Of a stretch of DNA of 64,000 nt, positions 44,925 to 55,920 are shown one piece after another. Source of the stretch: Galaxea fascicularis (Eukaryota > Cnidaria > Anthozoa > Scleractinia > Euphylliidae); contig OX419341.1 of NCBI GenBank assembly GCA_948470475.1, positions 17,851,726 to 17,915,725 on the forward strand. Reading direction: 5' to 3'. The stretch's first letter is position 1. Every line of letters begins with the position of its first letter. A program made the position numbers and the translations under genes. The notes under the pieces were generated by a model. It was not told where the DNA came from, ran no database searches, and saw only the letters and a list, made by a program, of their open reading frames with translations.

Positions 44925-45132
44925 AAGCACCGGCGGGTCTATTTTACAGGTCACATTCGACAGGTCAAAGTACAAGTCGCCGCGCTACAGATAAATAAGC
45001 CAGCCCAAAAGAGTCTCCTAGCCCTAATCACTATCCAAAATTTGTTTTAGATCCGTGTGAAACTGTTTGGCTGTCACCTGTTCCTCTGACCTGTGGAATG
45101 TGACCTGTAAAATAGACCCGGCCCTGAAGCAC
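44925..45132. mobile_element. MITE inserted in the RecQ-like fragment
   Basis: GGGTCTATTTTACAGGTCAC near 44936 is inverted as GTGACCTGTAAAATAGACCC near 45101. The repeats span about 40 bp and the element about 205 bp. It interrupts the minus-strand helicase reading just after EGRPVSVL. Confidence 0.65.
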
Positions 45133-45387
45133 TGACACCGGACGACCTTCAAGTTTCTCACTTTCGGCTATCCCAAACACTGTAAATATCATGTTTTTCC
45201 CAAAGCTAGTGGGAAGCACGGCCAGCACATCTTCGCCATTTAGTAAACTAACTATCGCCTGTTTTTGTACACGCTCCTTCCTCTTATCACCAAGAAATCT
45301 AAAGCACTTTGAATCGCTCGATCGACATTCGAACCCATCATTTTGCCTGTGGAAGGTGACAAGAGCGGCATATTTGATTGACAGCAT
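45133..45387 (-). pseudogene. RecQ-like helicase exon fragment
   Basis: The minus-strand ORF reads ERVQKQAIVSLLNGEDVLAV, then LPTSFGKNMIFTVFGIAESE. This is motif 0 (Q) and Walker A of a RecQ-family ATPase, with the usual GKS serine changed to N. No DEAH or later motifs follow, because the frame runs into the MITE at 45132. It is probably a broken exon or copy. The upstream region at 45388-45600 is GC-rich. Confidence 0.6.
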
Positions 45388-45671
45388 GTCTGCCGACCAA
45401 TCAGAAGATAGCGTCCACCGGCGAACGCCGCGAAATTGTGCTACTCAAGATGGGCTGGTTTTCGGGCAGGCCGGTTTTTCTCTCTCCTCTCCCCGCCCCC
45501 CTCCCTTCGCTCGCTTTGTCGTCCCTCAACCCGGCCCAGACCTAGCCGCGCGAATCTAAGATGGAGACCTCTTTACGAATTCCGGTTTTTTCGACCATCC
45601 AACCGCCTGCGTGCAGGCTCGCTGAGTCACAATTTTCTAATATGTATCGTTGACATTTTTACCTCAACAAG

Positions 45672-45990
45672 GATCCAAAATGAAATATTGGATAGAAAAC
45701 ATTTGGAAAAAACACGAGCATTTTTTAGTCCAAACCAATTTGAGATAAAAGCGTGAAAACAACAAAACGTAAGAAAACAAAAACAAAAAAAGAATACGAA
45801 TCTTTCTTCGACGTTTCTCGTACAAATTGAAAAAATAAGACAGGTAACAAACATAACTGAACCTAGGCAAACCGCTAGTCCGAGTGTTCTTGACATATTA
45901 AGTATCCGTCTGATAAGAAACAAAACAGGAGTACTAACCTGCGGATGCGGACAGTTTAGGTCAGTCAATAATCACTCCGAACGCAGAGCT
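45672..45990. repeat. Direct duplication, left copy
   Basis: Contains GGATCCAAAATGAAATATTG, ACATTTGGAAAAAAC, CGACGTTTCTCGTA and CAGAGCTGACATAATAGCCG. The same order occurs at 46262-46565, about 600 bp away, with substitutions and indels. No coding sense is evident. Confidence 0.8.
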
Positions 45991-46261
45991 GACATAATAG
46001 CCGTCATTTCACACAAAATAATTGCTCTGCTAAGAATTGCTGCGAGGGACAACATATTGCTGGCATTTCCAATGCTGCAGCTGTTAAAAATCGCGTTTAC
46101 TTTTGGCATGGAGTTGTTGTTCTTTCGGCGAGAGTTTTCCAAATGTCAAACTTACCAAGCGGAGCCGAGGTTTTAAACCGTCCCGACTTCGCTTAGCTTT
46201 TCTTCAAAAAATTTTGTGCCCTAAAATGAGCGACAGCAAGAAAAAAAAACGAAACGCTTTA

Positions 46262-46565
46262 GGACCCAAGATGAAATATTGGATAGAAAACATTTGGAAA
46301 AAACAAGAGTCCAAACCAATTTGAGATGAAAGCGTGAAAACAACAAAACGTAAGAAAAAAGAAACCGATGCGAATGTATCTTCGACGTTTCTCGTAGAAA
46401 TCGGAAAAAAAAAAGTAACAACCCGAGACAAATCGCTATTCAATTTTCTTGCATAAATGTCCATATAAAAGACAAAACAGGAGTACTAACCTGCGCACAG
46501 TTTAAGTCAGTCAACAATCACTCAGAACGCAGAGCTTAAAAGCAGAAGCCGTCATTTCACACAAA
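46262..46565. repeat. Direct duplication, right copy
   Basis: Second copy of the repeat at 45672-45990; it lacks the ATTTTTTAG stretch and parts of the middle. Both copies end with GCCGTCATTTCACACAAAA. Confidence 0.8.
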
Positions 46566-46844
46566 AGTAAGCTTCAGTCTTATTACTTCTCATGCCTATC
46601 AAGGAAGCTTCTTCAATTAAGGATTTTAGAGGCTAAACCGTCCAGTTTAACACACAGCAAGGTCCGAAGACAGCGCATAATTACTGAAGCCTTGCCAAAC
46701 CACACGATCGTTTCTCTTCATGCAAGCTTCGGCAGGCAAACACGAAGAAAAGCTGAAACTCCCAGACACTTGGTAATGTTTTTACATCTTGACAAGAGAC
46801 GCCCTCTTTTTCGCTGTTCCTCATTATAATTTCGTCTCTCTTTT

Positions 46845-46990
46845 TGAGCTTTTTGTTGTTTTTTCTCCCGTTTCTCGTCGGTATGATTCAGCCTGTTTAC
46901 TCGAGTCCTTTCTTGTTCTTTCTCCCGTTGCTCGACAATACAATTCAGCCGGTTTGCTCGTGCTCTTTTTCCCGCTGCTTGTCACTGATA
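46845..46990 (+). repeat. Short tandem repeat, about 2.2 units of 66 bp
   Basis: Units contain TTTCTCCCGTT(T/G)CTCG, then TATGATTCAGCC or CAATTCAGCC and GTTT(A/G)CTCG. The matching ORFs in two frames merely reflect the repeat. Confidence 0.7.
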
Positions 46991-47404
46991 CTCCGCCAGC
47001 GAATTGACAAAACTAACTTTGTTTTAAAACTGTCTTCAAAATTTGGCCATGCAATTTCCCGCCACAAAAACACGGGTTGAGAACTGCATGTATGGGCAAA
47101 TGATCTGTCCAAAAACAGTCCATATGGAAGCGCGCTTATATGCGAGCTTGCACACGAAAGGGTTAACTGGAGTATCATATTTGACTTTGGCTTATATCGA
47201 GGGGGTGAACGGTCGTACGTACGTACGGACGTACGGTGACGTCATGACCAATTTTTCTCGGATCGATGGGTTACCATATTTTCTCATCAATGGTGTGAAC
47301 TCGTCGATTTGTCTTTTTTTTTTTCGCGAAAACTTGCAAGAACTAGTTTCACATAAAAAAAAATTTATAAATTCGAATGCTTACAGTGAAAATGCACTTA
47401 GTTA

Positions 47405-47612
47405 GTTTACAGTCAGTCCATTTAAATACCTTGAGACAAATAATTCAAATAAACATAACATGATAAGAATCCCAACGGACCAAAGGTAAACCAGCTGGCT
47501 ATTTACAAGGAAGGTCGAGGAGTTGAACCAGGGACTACCAAGAACAACACCAGCTAGTGGCCAGAGCAGGATTTGAACCCGGGATGACCTAAGCCACTCG
47601 ACCATCCCGCCG
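47405..47612 (-). repeat. tRNA-Ser-like SINE, minus strand
   Basis: On the minus strand: GGCGGGATGGTCGAGTGGC (A-box region) and GGGTTCAAATCC (B box), then a body with TAGTCCCTGGTTCAACTCC and CCGTTGGGATTCTTATCATG. The promoter boxes look intact. The 3' style matches coral SINEs as I recall them. Confidence 0.7.
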
Positions 47613-48084
47613 CCTCCTCATAGCTACTAGAAGTTCGGTAAAATGGTTTTGAAATGTACGCTCATCGCAATCACCCTAACCATCAGCACCATCAAAACCA
47701 TCATCATCGTCATCATCATCACCTCGTGATTAAGGTCCATTGAGAACAAAGTGTACGTTTTTAAGTAGTCTCACACAGTTTGCCACACCGGTAGACTTGT
47801 CGAAATGTCTCTGAAGCTCCTTCAGGGCTTCGACTGTCGAGGAGAGACCGCAATAATTGCCTGCCTGACTCTTGCCTACCAGTATTTCAAAAATTTAATT
47901 AACGTCTGCGAAATCACACCGGGAAGAGAGGATTGTCAGTGGAGTATAGACAACGACAACGAAGAACTCGACATTTTTAGATTAGGGCTTTCCACAGGAA
48001 GCACCGGCAAATACAATTTTTCCTTTTTTTTAATCAAACAAACGTATATCAAGGTTACCAAAGTCTTTACTAAACGCCAGAATT

Positions 48085-48364
48085 TCACTGCTTATAACAC
48101 CAAGCGTTCCCCTTCCTGTTCTTGTCTTCTAGTTTAGACGATCCCACAATGCCAATGTGACTTCCACAACCTGGGGTGCTGGTCTGCATGGGGTAGCGAA
48201 TGGTACCGTCTTCTAGCCAACCAAAACTAGCAAAGTAAAAAGCAATTAACCATTTAATCACTTAATTAATCGGTCAATCAATCAGTCAATCGATCCCTCA
48301 ATCAAGCCAGCAAGAAGCCAAACAAGCCGGCAATCAACAAGTCATGGCACTTGGCCCCCTATTT

Positions 48365-48446
<82 letters not shown>

Positions 48447-48463
48447 CACTACTGCTACTACTG

Positions 48464-48557
<94 letters not shown>

Positions 48558-51500
48558 GACTACCACTACCACTACCACTACCACTACCACTACCACTACC
48601 ACTACCACAACCACTACCACTACCACTACCACTACCACTACCACTACCACAACCACAACCACTACCATTACCACACTGATACTGCTGATACTCTTCTTCT
48701 TCTTCTACTACCACTACTACTACTACTCCTTATAGGGCGTTCACTGAGAAGCCAACAACCGGTGTAAGAAATCAAGGGGAAACTTAAAGATGCAAGAGTC
48801 CCCGTCAAAAGCACAAATATTGACGACCTATTTTCGTCGTTACATTTCCTGTCTCCACTCTACCTCAGGCTAGTGTTTACTCTCCTTACTCGCCGCTAAT
48901 CTTTCTTTCCTAGCGCCCGCTGCTATGGAAGCTGGTAAAAATATTAACCTACGCGCAGTACTCAAAACCAGCCTGCCAGGCAACGTAGAGCTGACTGTAT
49001 GTGGCCAGTGATGCTCCGTGAAGTTTGCAAAATCGTTCAGCATCGTAATAATTGAGGTTGTAATGACCATCGACCATTCCGACATATATATTTCCAATGC
49101 CTGGAGCGAAATCCACACCGGTTAATTCTGTGACGAATTAAGACAAATTAGTAACTCATAAACAATTGCTTCTTTTAAGAAAACGGCGCTTATACGTTTT
49201 TGAGCTATTTTGTGTAAACAAAGTCGCTCTATGTCAGCATGAAGCTCAAGAAATTTTTCCGTGGTCGGATGGTTCTGCCTTGAACCAATGAAATAAAGGT
49301 TTCTTTAGATGGCATTGTTTCAGCCAGCGGCCAATCTAATTCCCTGTTTTAAAGGTGTTTTTGAAAGCATGTGGTCAGGCGGATGGTCAGCACTGAGACT
49401 AAGTTACACATGCGTGTTGATTACGCTCAAAGGAACATTAGCGCGGAATGTCACGCGTCATCCATGTGTTGTTGAGTTATGTATTTATTACTATCGCGCC
49501 AAGGGGTACCACCATTATGGTAGTCTTTCCGGAGAAAAGGGTTTGTATATTTAACACATGCGTGAATGATAACAATAGGCGTGAGATACTGGAGTCAGAT
49601 TAGAATGAAGTATGAGTTGTGCTGTTTCGATGGATGAAGGTAGTAAGGTGGGGACGAAAGTATTTGAAGTTTACAGCTGCTCATGTTTGTTAATGGATGA
49701 ACTGCATTCAACATAAGACTTGAAGCATTAAAAATTAACTATTTTGAATTGCGTGCGATGCACAACCTGTTCTGTGAAATGATACCTGCGCCTCCTAGAA
49801 AGTCCTTCAATGATTTTTCAGCATCTTTCAATTTGGTCAACCCGATGAAAACGAAAGTAGAACTATGTTAGTGGCACTCGACCACTTCTGAGGAGAATTT
49901 TTGAGGGTTAAAAACAATGAAATTTAGTTTTTGAGAATTGAAACGTCGAGTTATTCAAACAACCCGTAGTGTTACTGCGAGAGACCTAGCGGGGAGGAAA
50001 TGCCGTTCTGAGATCAAGCAGTGTTCTTTAAATCACATATTACTATTTGCCATTGAAAGGATTGAATGCTCTGATTATCGCAAATAATGCAGGCGGTGAA
50101 AAGCGGCAAAAAACATTAAACGAATAATGCTAGTCGTAATTGATTCAGCATCAAGGTAATTTGGTTGAGCGGTTCCTACTCGGGGAGCAAATATTTCGTT
50201 TCGAAGTGGACGCATGCTTAGGTTTGTAATTTTCCTTGTGTTTTTTGTTCCTTTGCTAATTTTGTCAAAACTGCAAGAATGTTGTTAAAACTGGAAGAGC
50301 ATTGTGTGACGAAAATAAACATATGTTTGATGGATTTGAAAACTATAAATATTAGTCTAATCAGAAGTGGCTGTTTCTACAAGTGATATTTGTACGGAAG
50401 AAAAATGTTATGGAAGGGAATCCTTAATCTGGATATTTGTTCCCCTTGAAGTGAAGCCGTTTTTACGTTAAACAATGAAAATGGTGATTTCGGATAGTGA
50501 GCAATTTCATTTGTCAAATGGATTACTTTTGTCTCTCACGTGTAAACAGGCACCAAGACATACAGCCCTGTTTATCAAATGCGATTTTTAACTTTGATCT
50601 ATCACGTGCCTACGTTTGGTAATAGCAAGTTCGTTGGTTAATTCCCACATGAATAAGGCAGCGCTGTTGGTTAAATGCGACTCCGAACTTTGATCGGTCA
50701 CGTGTATCCAACATGACCTTTGATCAATCACAAGATTTGCACGTGGTCAATTCAACTTGTTTACAACAAAATCTAATTGAATTTATTTTCTGTTACAATG
50801 ATTGGTCACTTTTAAGCGTTTTTTATTGGCTACTTTTCTCAACTTCAAATTTTCTCTTCTTATTATTGGCGGATTTCGATCCGTTGTTTGTCTGTTGATC
50901 GGGTTTTTGAATATTGTACAACGAGTTTGCCTTTTGGTCGAGGGTCGAGGGTCGAGGGTCGAGTGTAAGCAGTCGAGGGTCGAGGGTAAATGGTCGAGGG
51001 TAACTAGTCGAGGGTCGAAAGTTCCTCAAAATTATTCCTGAACGTCGTCTGATCAAATTTTCACATGTGCTCGTGTTTGCACGAGTTTTCGGTGTCTGTT
51101 TTCACCGCATACTCGCCATCACGGACTCTCCGTCGTTCTGATCGTCAGAATCTAGCGCTTTCTATATTTGCGTATTTTTCGGCAAGCTGTAATTTTGGTT
51201 AAATTATTTTTCCGGACCGCACCAGAAGATAACGAGAACGCTGAAGATGCTGTTACATGACCTCATGTATCATGTATCTTTGTACACTCAAGTGAATAAT
51301 ATTGAATAATACTGACAGCAGAAACCCAATGATTCTATTTTCTAACGGTTTCACTTGCTTATGAAAGGGCTACGAATCTGTTAACTTTTACTGCTTAGTG
51401 AACCTATTGCTTTTATGTTCCCCTTGCTGTCGCAGTCGCCGCGCCACTTAGGACTCCCTAATATCGACGACTGGGGCGAAGGAAGGGGGAAGGGGAGAGC

Positions 51501-54500
51501 TAGCTTCGTTTAGCCAATCTGCTGAGCCCCGCCCCAGTTATGTTAGCCTTGCTACGGGCCTGTCTCCCCTCTCCCTAACCCATGGAGAGGAGACGGCTGA
51601 CATTTCAGACTACGGTTTTCAGAGCTTGCTGTCACGCCACAGACTGAAAGGTTGATAAACATTGAAATGGCTTTTGAAGAATATGACATGAGCTCAAAAA
51701 CTACTTTTGTATTGCTTGGCTTAGAATAAGCGCTGTTGGATAACGTTAACATTGTAGCAAAAAGACAAACAATGTGCTCTTCCTTGCCGACAAAAAAAAA
51801 TATTTGAAACCCGCCTGATGTTGTCTTCGATCGAATGAAATATGATCACTCTAGTTGTCTAGCACGTGACTTAAATCTGCCGCCACCGACTGCCAACGAC
51901 TGCCACCGATACCATCTCTCTCTGCTATCGCTTTCCGTGATTTGAGGATTTTGAGCATTCCGTTTGATAAATGAAGACCTCTGTTGGAGTACTCGAAAAG
52001 CTGATTTGTATTAGACTTTCAATGAAAGTCAACCGGTTTTTGTGTTGTTTTCAAAAGCTTAAATATAACCAGTTCTCTTATTGTTTAACATAAATAACGC
52101 ATTCTTGTTGTTGTGATTTGATGTTATTTTTTTGTTAGACTTAATACTACGGTTATAATTTGCCTTCATACTTCGACGAAATTCGTTTTTTTTTGTGGAG
52201 GAGGGGGGTCTTAAAACTTAGTTTACTTAACACCCCACGATTTCTGACTATTTAAAGAAATAAAGGTGGTTTAACCTAAATCTTGGGACGCGCAGGTAGA
52301 ACGTGCCGAAGCATTACTATCGCTACATTGCTATCGTTGAATTTTCCATGTTTTTGTTTTACAGGCGCTAACCGCGCTGACCCAAGTCTCACATAGGACC
52401 AAATTAGTGAACGTGGGAAATATTACATACAAACAGTAAAAGTTAACAGATTAGTAGCCTTTTCATAAGCAAGTGAAACAGTTAGAAAATAGAATCATTG
52501 GGTTTCTGCTGTCAGTATTATTCAATATTATTCACTTGAGTGTACAAAGATACATGATACATGAGTCCATGTAACAGCATCTTCAGCGTTCTCGTTATCT
52601 TCTGGTGCGGTCCGGAAAAATAATTTAACCAAAATTACAGCTCGCCGAAAAATACGCAAAAATAGAAAGCGCTAGACTCTGACGATCAGAACGACGGAGA
52701 GTCCGTGATGACGGGTTTGCCTTGAAAACAGACACCGAAAACTCGTGCAAAACACGAGCACATGTGAAAATTTGATCAGACGATGTTCAGGAATAATTTT
52801 GAAGAATTTTTCGACCCTCGACTAGTTACCCTCGACCCTTGATCATTTACCCTCGACCCTCGACTACTTACACTCGACGCTCGACCCTCGACCAAAAGGC
52901 AAACTCTTGTACAACTGTTGATGCTCTTAATTCGGAGGAGCTTATTTTGGAATTAATTGGTGGTTTGTTTTCGAGTCGGTAAGTTTATTATTCATTATCA
53001 GTACTGTATTCAACGTTGATTCGGTTTTTGTGGTCTCATATATTGTAGTATGTTGCATAGTTCGTCTGTTTGGAAATACTTCTTCACATGGTCCTGGAAC
53101 TGTATCAGCACGTGTACATATATTTTGGGAATTTGAGAGACTGGACGAATATAGTGTTTGCGAAAGTGCGGAGAAAGAAAATGAACAAATAATAGAAAAT
53201 ATATTACATATCGGTTTTTGCGGAATTAATGAAACTCTTGTTTAAAAAAATGTAGGATGAATGACTATTTAATTGGTACAAATCAAACTCAAAATCAGTC
53301 TTTAGAAATAAGAAAACTAAAACAAAAATCAAATGAAAAACAGTTTGCTTATACTTCTCCGATACCATAGCAAAAACCAAAAGCGCCACAGATAAATGAC
53401 TCACCATTCAACCATTTTCTGACTTCTCCCTATCTTATCAACATTTTACCAGTCTTCACAAAATAGCTCAAGCACGCATTGCGTGCCTATGTTTCCTTTA
53501 TCTAATTCACTGTTGCACTCAATCATTTAGACAAATTTTAGATTTGTCTCAATTTAACTCTGATTTTCATTAGACGTTAACTCCTCGGTCATTGCATGTC
53601 GCATCTCGCAAAATTCTCATACTGACAGGTAACTTGCTCGTGCAAGCATTTCGAGTAATATGAACATGACAGACTAGCGGATTTTTATACGTATGAGTTG
53701 AGCGTAGAAGCCTTCCTTTGAAGAAAACGGAAATTGAGTCTGGATGTAGCTTAGTGGAGGTAAATAGGAAAGCTAAAAGGAAACCGATTCCATTTGAGAA
53801 ATGTACAGCAAATAATTAATTAAAAAAACAGAGATAGCGTGGAAAAACAAAACAAAAACACGAAAAAAAAGGTAAGGCCTTTGTCTCCACTTCTCACTGT
53901 GTCCTTTGTTGTTATGTACTTTGATGTGGAATTGCACTATCACTTTTTACAGTATTTTTCATTTTTTTTTAAAATTTATATTGTCCGATGTTCATGCGAA
54001 GATGCATAGCAGGGGCAGAACGGAAAAAGAAAATTACTTTGTAACTAACCAACAAGAAAGAAACGCAGTGATGATGAAACAAATAAACCTGTCAAATGGC
54101 GTAAATCTATAATTAACATAAGCTGTATATAGCCTACCAATGTTGCACTTATCGTCGATGTATGGGCGAAGGCTGATAGCTGGTTTGCACTGGCAGAAAA
54201 ACTTCCCCCGCACTGGACCGTCGATGCATGTTCCACCAAAGCTACAGGGACTGCTGGCGCATGGGTAAAGGCCAAACAGAAACTAAAACAAATCAGACAA
54301 AAATGAGTAAAATCCATCCCAAGTTTGGAAAAAAGTCAAATGAGGTGTGAAGTGGAGGTTAGATTTACTAACTGACTTTAGCTTGGATAGCTGAAGGCAT
54401 TTAAAAATGTTACTTGCAAAACAACCCAACAACAGTACGTTTCCTATGCGTGATCAGGGTTTAATCAAATGGCGAGAACAGGGTAGGGAGTTGGCTACTC

Positions 54501-54950
54501 TCATAGATAACCGCGGGATTTGCGTTTCCGTTCTCATTCTTTTCTTTCAGACAGACCTAAAGAAAATAAAATTCGTTCTCGAACAAAAACCATATGTGAT
54601 GTACTAACTTCTCCAGTGGTCCCGTAATAATCATGCGAGGATCTGTCTTGCATTTTGTGAGGCTCAAAATATTTCTCTGAGTTGCATAATTCACACGAAT
54701 GATAACCGCTGTCGCTGCTTTTTGCGAAGTTAAAGGACAGACAGGCTGAAGGACCGTACTCCAAGCACAGAAATGAACAATCTAGGACATCTTCGACTTT
54801 CCTCTCTGCTGTTACGTTGCCAATAAACGATTTGCCTTTCAGAGTATAAAATGTTCTTTTTTTGATAGTGTGATGAAGACCAAGAGCAAAAACCGGGCAG
54901 AATATGAGCCAGCTGGTCATTAGTATGACTAACTTGGAAATCAGCGGCAT
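48085..54950 (-). CDS. Copy A: secreted PAN-EGF-Link protein, complete four-exon gene
   Basis: Exons 54609-54950, 54138-54282, 48953-49127 and 48085-48226 (342, 145, 175 and 142 nt) sum to 804 nt, giving 267 residues plus TGA. Intron phases are 0, 1 and 2; all borders are GT-AG. Residues 1-23 form a signal peptide. Residues about 30-105 form a PAN/apple-like domain with CSFLCLEYGPSACLSFNF and HSCEL. Residues about 121-158 form an EGF-like domain (CASSPCSFGGTC...FFCQC). Residues about 165-265 form a Link module: YDAERFCKLHGASLATYSQL, AWQAGFEYC, GWLEDGTIRYPM, PGCG and the final AWCYK, with all four Link cysteines. It is presumably an extracellular-matrix or mucus protein. Link modules bind hyaluronan in bilaterians, but binding here is inference. 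Intron 2 holds the right inverted-repeat arm and the MULE. An ATTAAA lies about 50 nt downstream (48034-48029). Confidence 0.85.
48360..48720 (+). repeat. Long (CTA)n / (CTACCA)n microsatellite
   Basis: About 190 bp of nearly pure CTA triplets, followed by CTACCA and CCACAA variants and a CTT stretch. It lies in the last intron of copy A. The homopolymer-like ORFs on both strands (poly-Leu, poly-Tyr, poly-Ser, poly-Val) are artefacts. Confidence 0.98.
49195..53493 (+). mobile_element. Inverted-duplicate element, right copy, interrupted by a MULE
   Basis: Reads like the reverse complement of 35236-37694. It starts CGTTTTTGAGCTATTTTGTG and ends CAAAATAGCTCAAGCACGC. The 1,984-bp MULE and its target duplication lie at 50914-52915. 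The copy carries a plus-strand ORF (53030-53245) matching that of the left copy: HGPGTVSARVHIFWEFERLD...ENILHIGFCGINETLV. It lacks about 220 bp after GTAAGTTTA. Whether the pair arose by segmental inversion-duplication or by two insertions is open; both share a few flanking bases beyond the terminal repeats. Confidence 0.75.
50923..52906. mobile_element. Mutator-like non-autonomous element with about 470-bp terminal inverted repeats
   Basis: Terminal inverted repeats 50923-51390 and about 52430-52906 begin GAGTTTGCCTTTTGGTCGAG, followed by several GGGTCGA repeats. The target duplication TTGTACAAC is perfect at 50914-50922 and 52907-52915 (9 bp, itself near-palindromic). The empty site is preserved in the other arm at 35974-35982. 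The 1-kb interior has no transposase; a short ORF at 51552-51752 is unassigned, and there is a pyrimidine-rich AG at about 52363. Long terminal repeats plus 9-bp duplication fit Mutator-like elements (established family traits). Confidence 0.85.
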
Positions 54951-55139
54951 TCTGGAGCGTTATTTCAGAATGTACTTTAACACACCTTTCATTCAGTGCA
55001 AAGGCCTCGAAATTAAAAGTGGAAAAATATACAACCGTAGCGGGATTTGAAAATTTTAGGCCATGAATTTTTTATAACTCGAGCGCACCCTGCGGGGTTT
55101 GATAAAGCTTCTTACAGCAGCTGCATCAATTTTACCGTT

Positions 55140-55330
55140 AATCGTATCTATAACAAAATTCTCGATTCTGATTGGTTCTCCACGCGCTTATTTGTCGCGT
55201 AATTGCCGCGCTATCACGTGGGTGTCCAATTACAGCTATCAAATTTCAAATTTTTGAAATTTGATACCTGTAATTGGACACCTACGCCATTCACGTGTCA
55301 ATTACGTTCACTTTAATGGCTTCCTTCGTA
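55140..55330. mobile_element. Palindromic MITE-like repeat
   Basis: The core is a 62-bp hairpin at 55221-55282 (GGTGTCCAATTACAG..., arms of 30 bp with one mismatch around a TT loop). Weaker symmetry extends outward (CACGTGGG / CACGTGTC). The upstream TATAACAAAATTCTCGATTC word is common in coral repeats. Confidence 0.6.
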
Positions 55331-55431
55331 ATGTTTTCCTATTGTTTGTAAGACTTTTGGAACATACCACTGACTTTTTCACTCAAAGGAGGTTCTCAAA
55401 ATCTTCTTAATCTCGAAATTTGTTATTGATA

Positions 55432-55477
<46 letters not shown>

Positions 55478-55599
55478 CACCAGCGGTCAAACTGAATAAT
55501 AAGCATACTACGAATCATTCAACCGAAATCGTGTTGTATATTTTTTGCAGAATCTTAATGTAAATATATCGCGCGCTTTGATGTCTATAACACTACTTC

Positions 55600-55920
55600 A
55601 AAACTCCCATTGATGTGTATCATCTTGGTGGAAAAATATCACGAATCATGTATATTTCTATGGAAACTTGATGTATATAGGTGAGAAATCTTGATGTAAA
55701 TATATCAAGCATCTTGCTGTACATTTAACACACTTGAAAAGTCTCAAAGAAGGGTTGATATACGAAAGAGAATCTTGGTGTATATGGAATTCCCTTGATA
55801 TACATGTTTGACGTCTTCCCATATTTATATCTTTCTTGGTATATACATATTCAATCTTGTTGTTTTGTCCCTTTTTGACAAGCATACTGGAACCGTAATA
55901 CAAATGAAATTCCCATTTCA
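55600..55920. repeat. Degenerate AT-rich repeat cluster
   Basis: Reiterates 'CTTGATGTATATA', 'CTTGATGTAAATATATCA', 'CTTGGTGTATAT' and similar words in both orientations. The minus-strand ORF across it mirrors this repetition and is not regarded as a gene. Confidence 0.5.

Noticed and set aside
45627..46464. Minus-strand ORFs in the two direct copies at 45.7 and 46.3 kb
   Set aside because: The frame is not conserved between the two copies, so coding is unlikely.
48334..48767. Long ORFs of poly-Leu, poly-Tyr, poly-Val and poly-Ser on both strands
   Set aside because: They are translations of a (CTA)n microsatellite in an intron; every frame is open because the triplet lacks stops in those frames.
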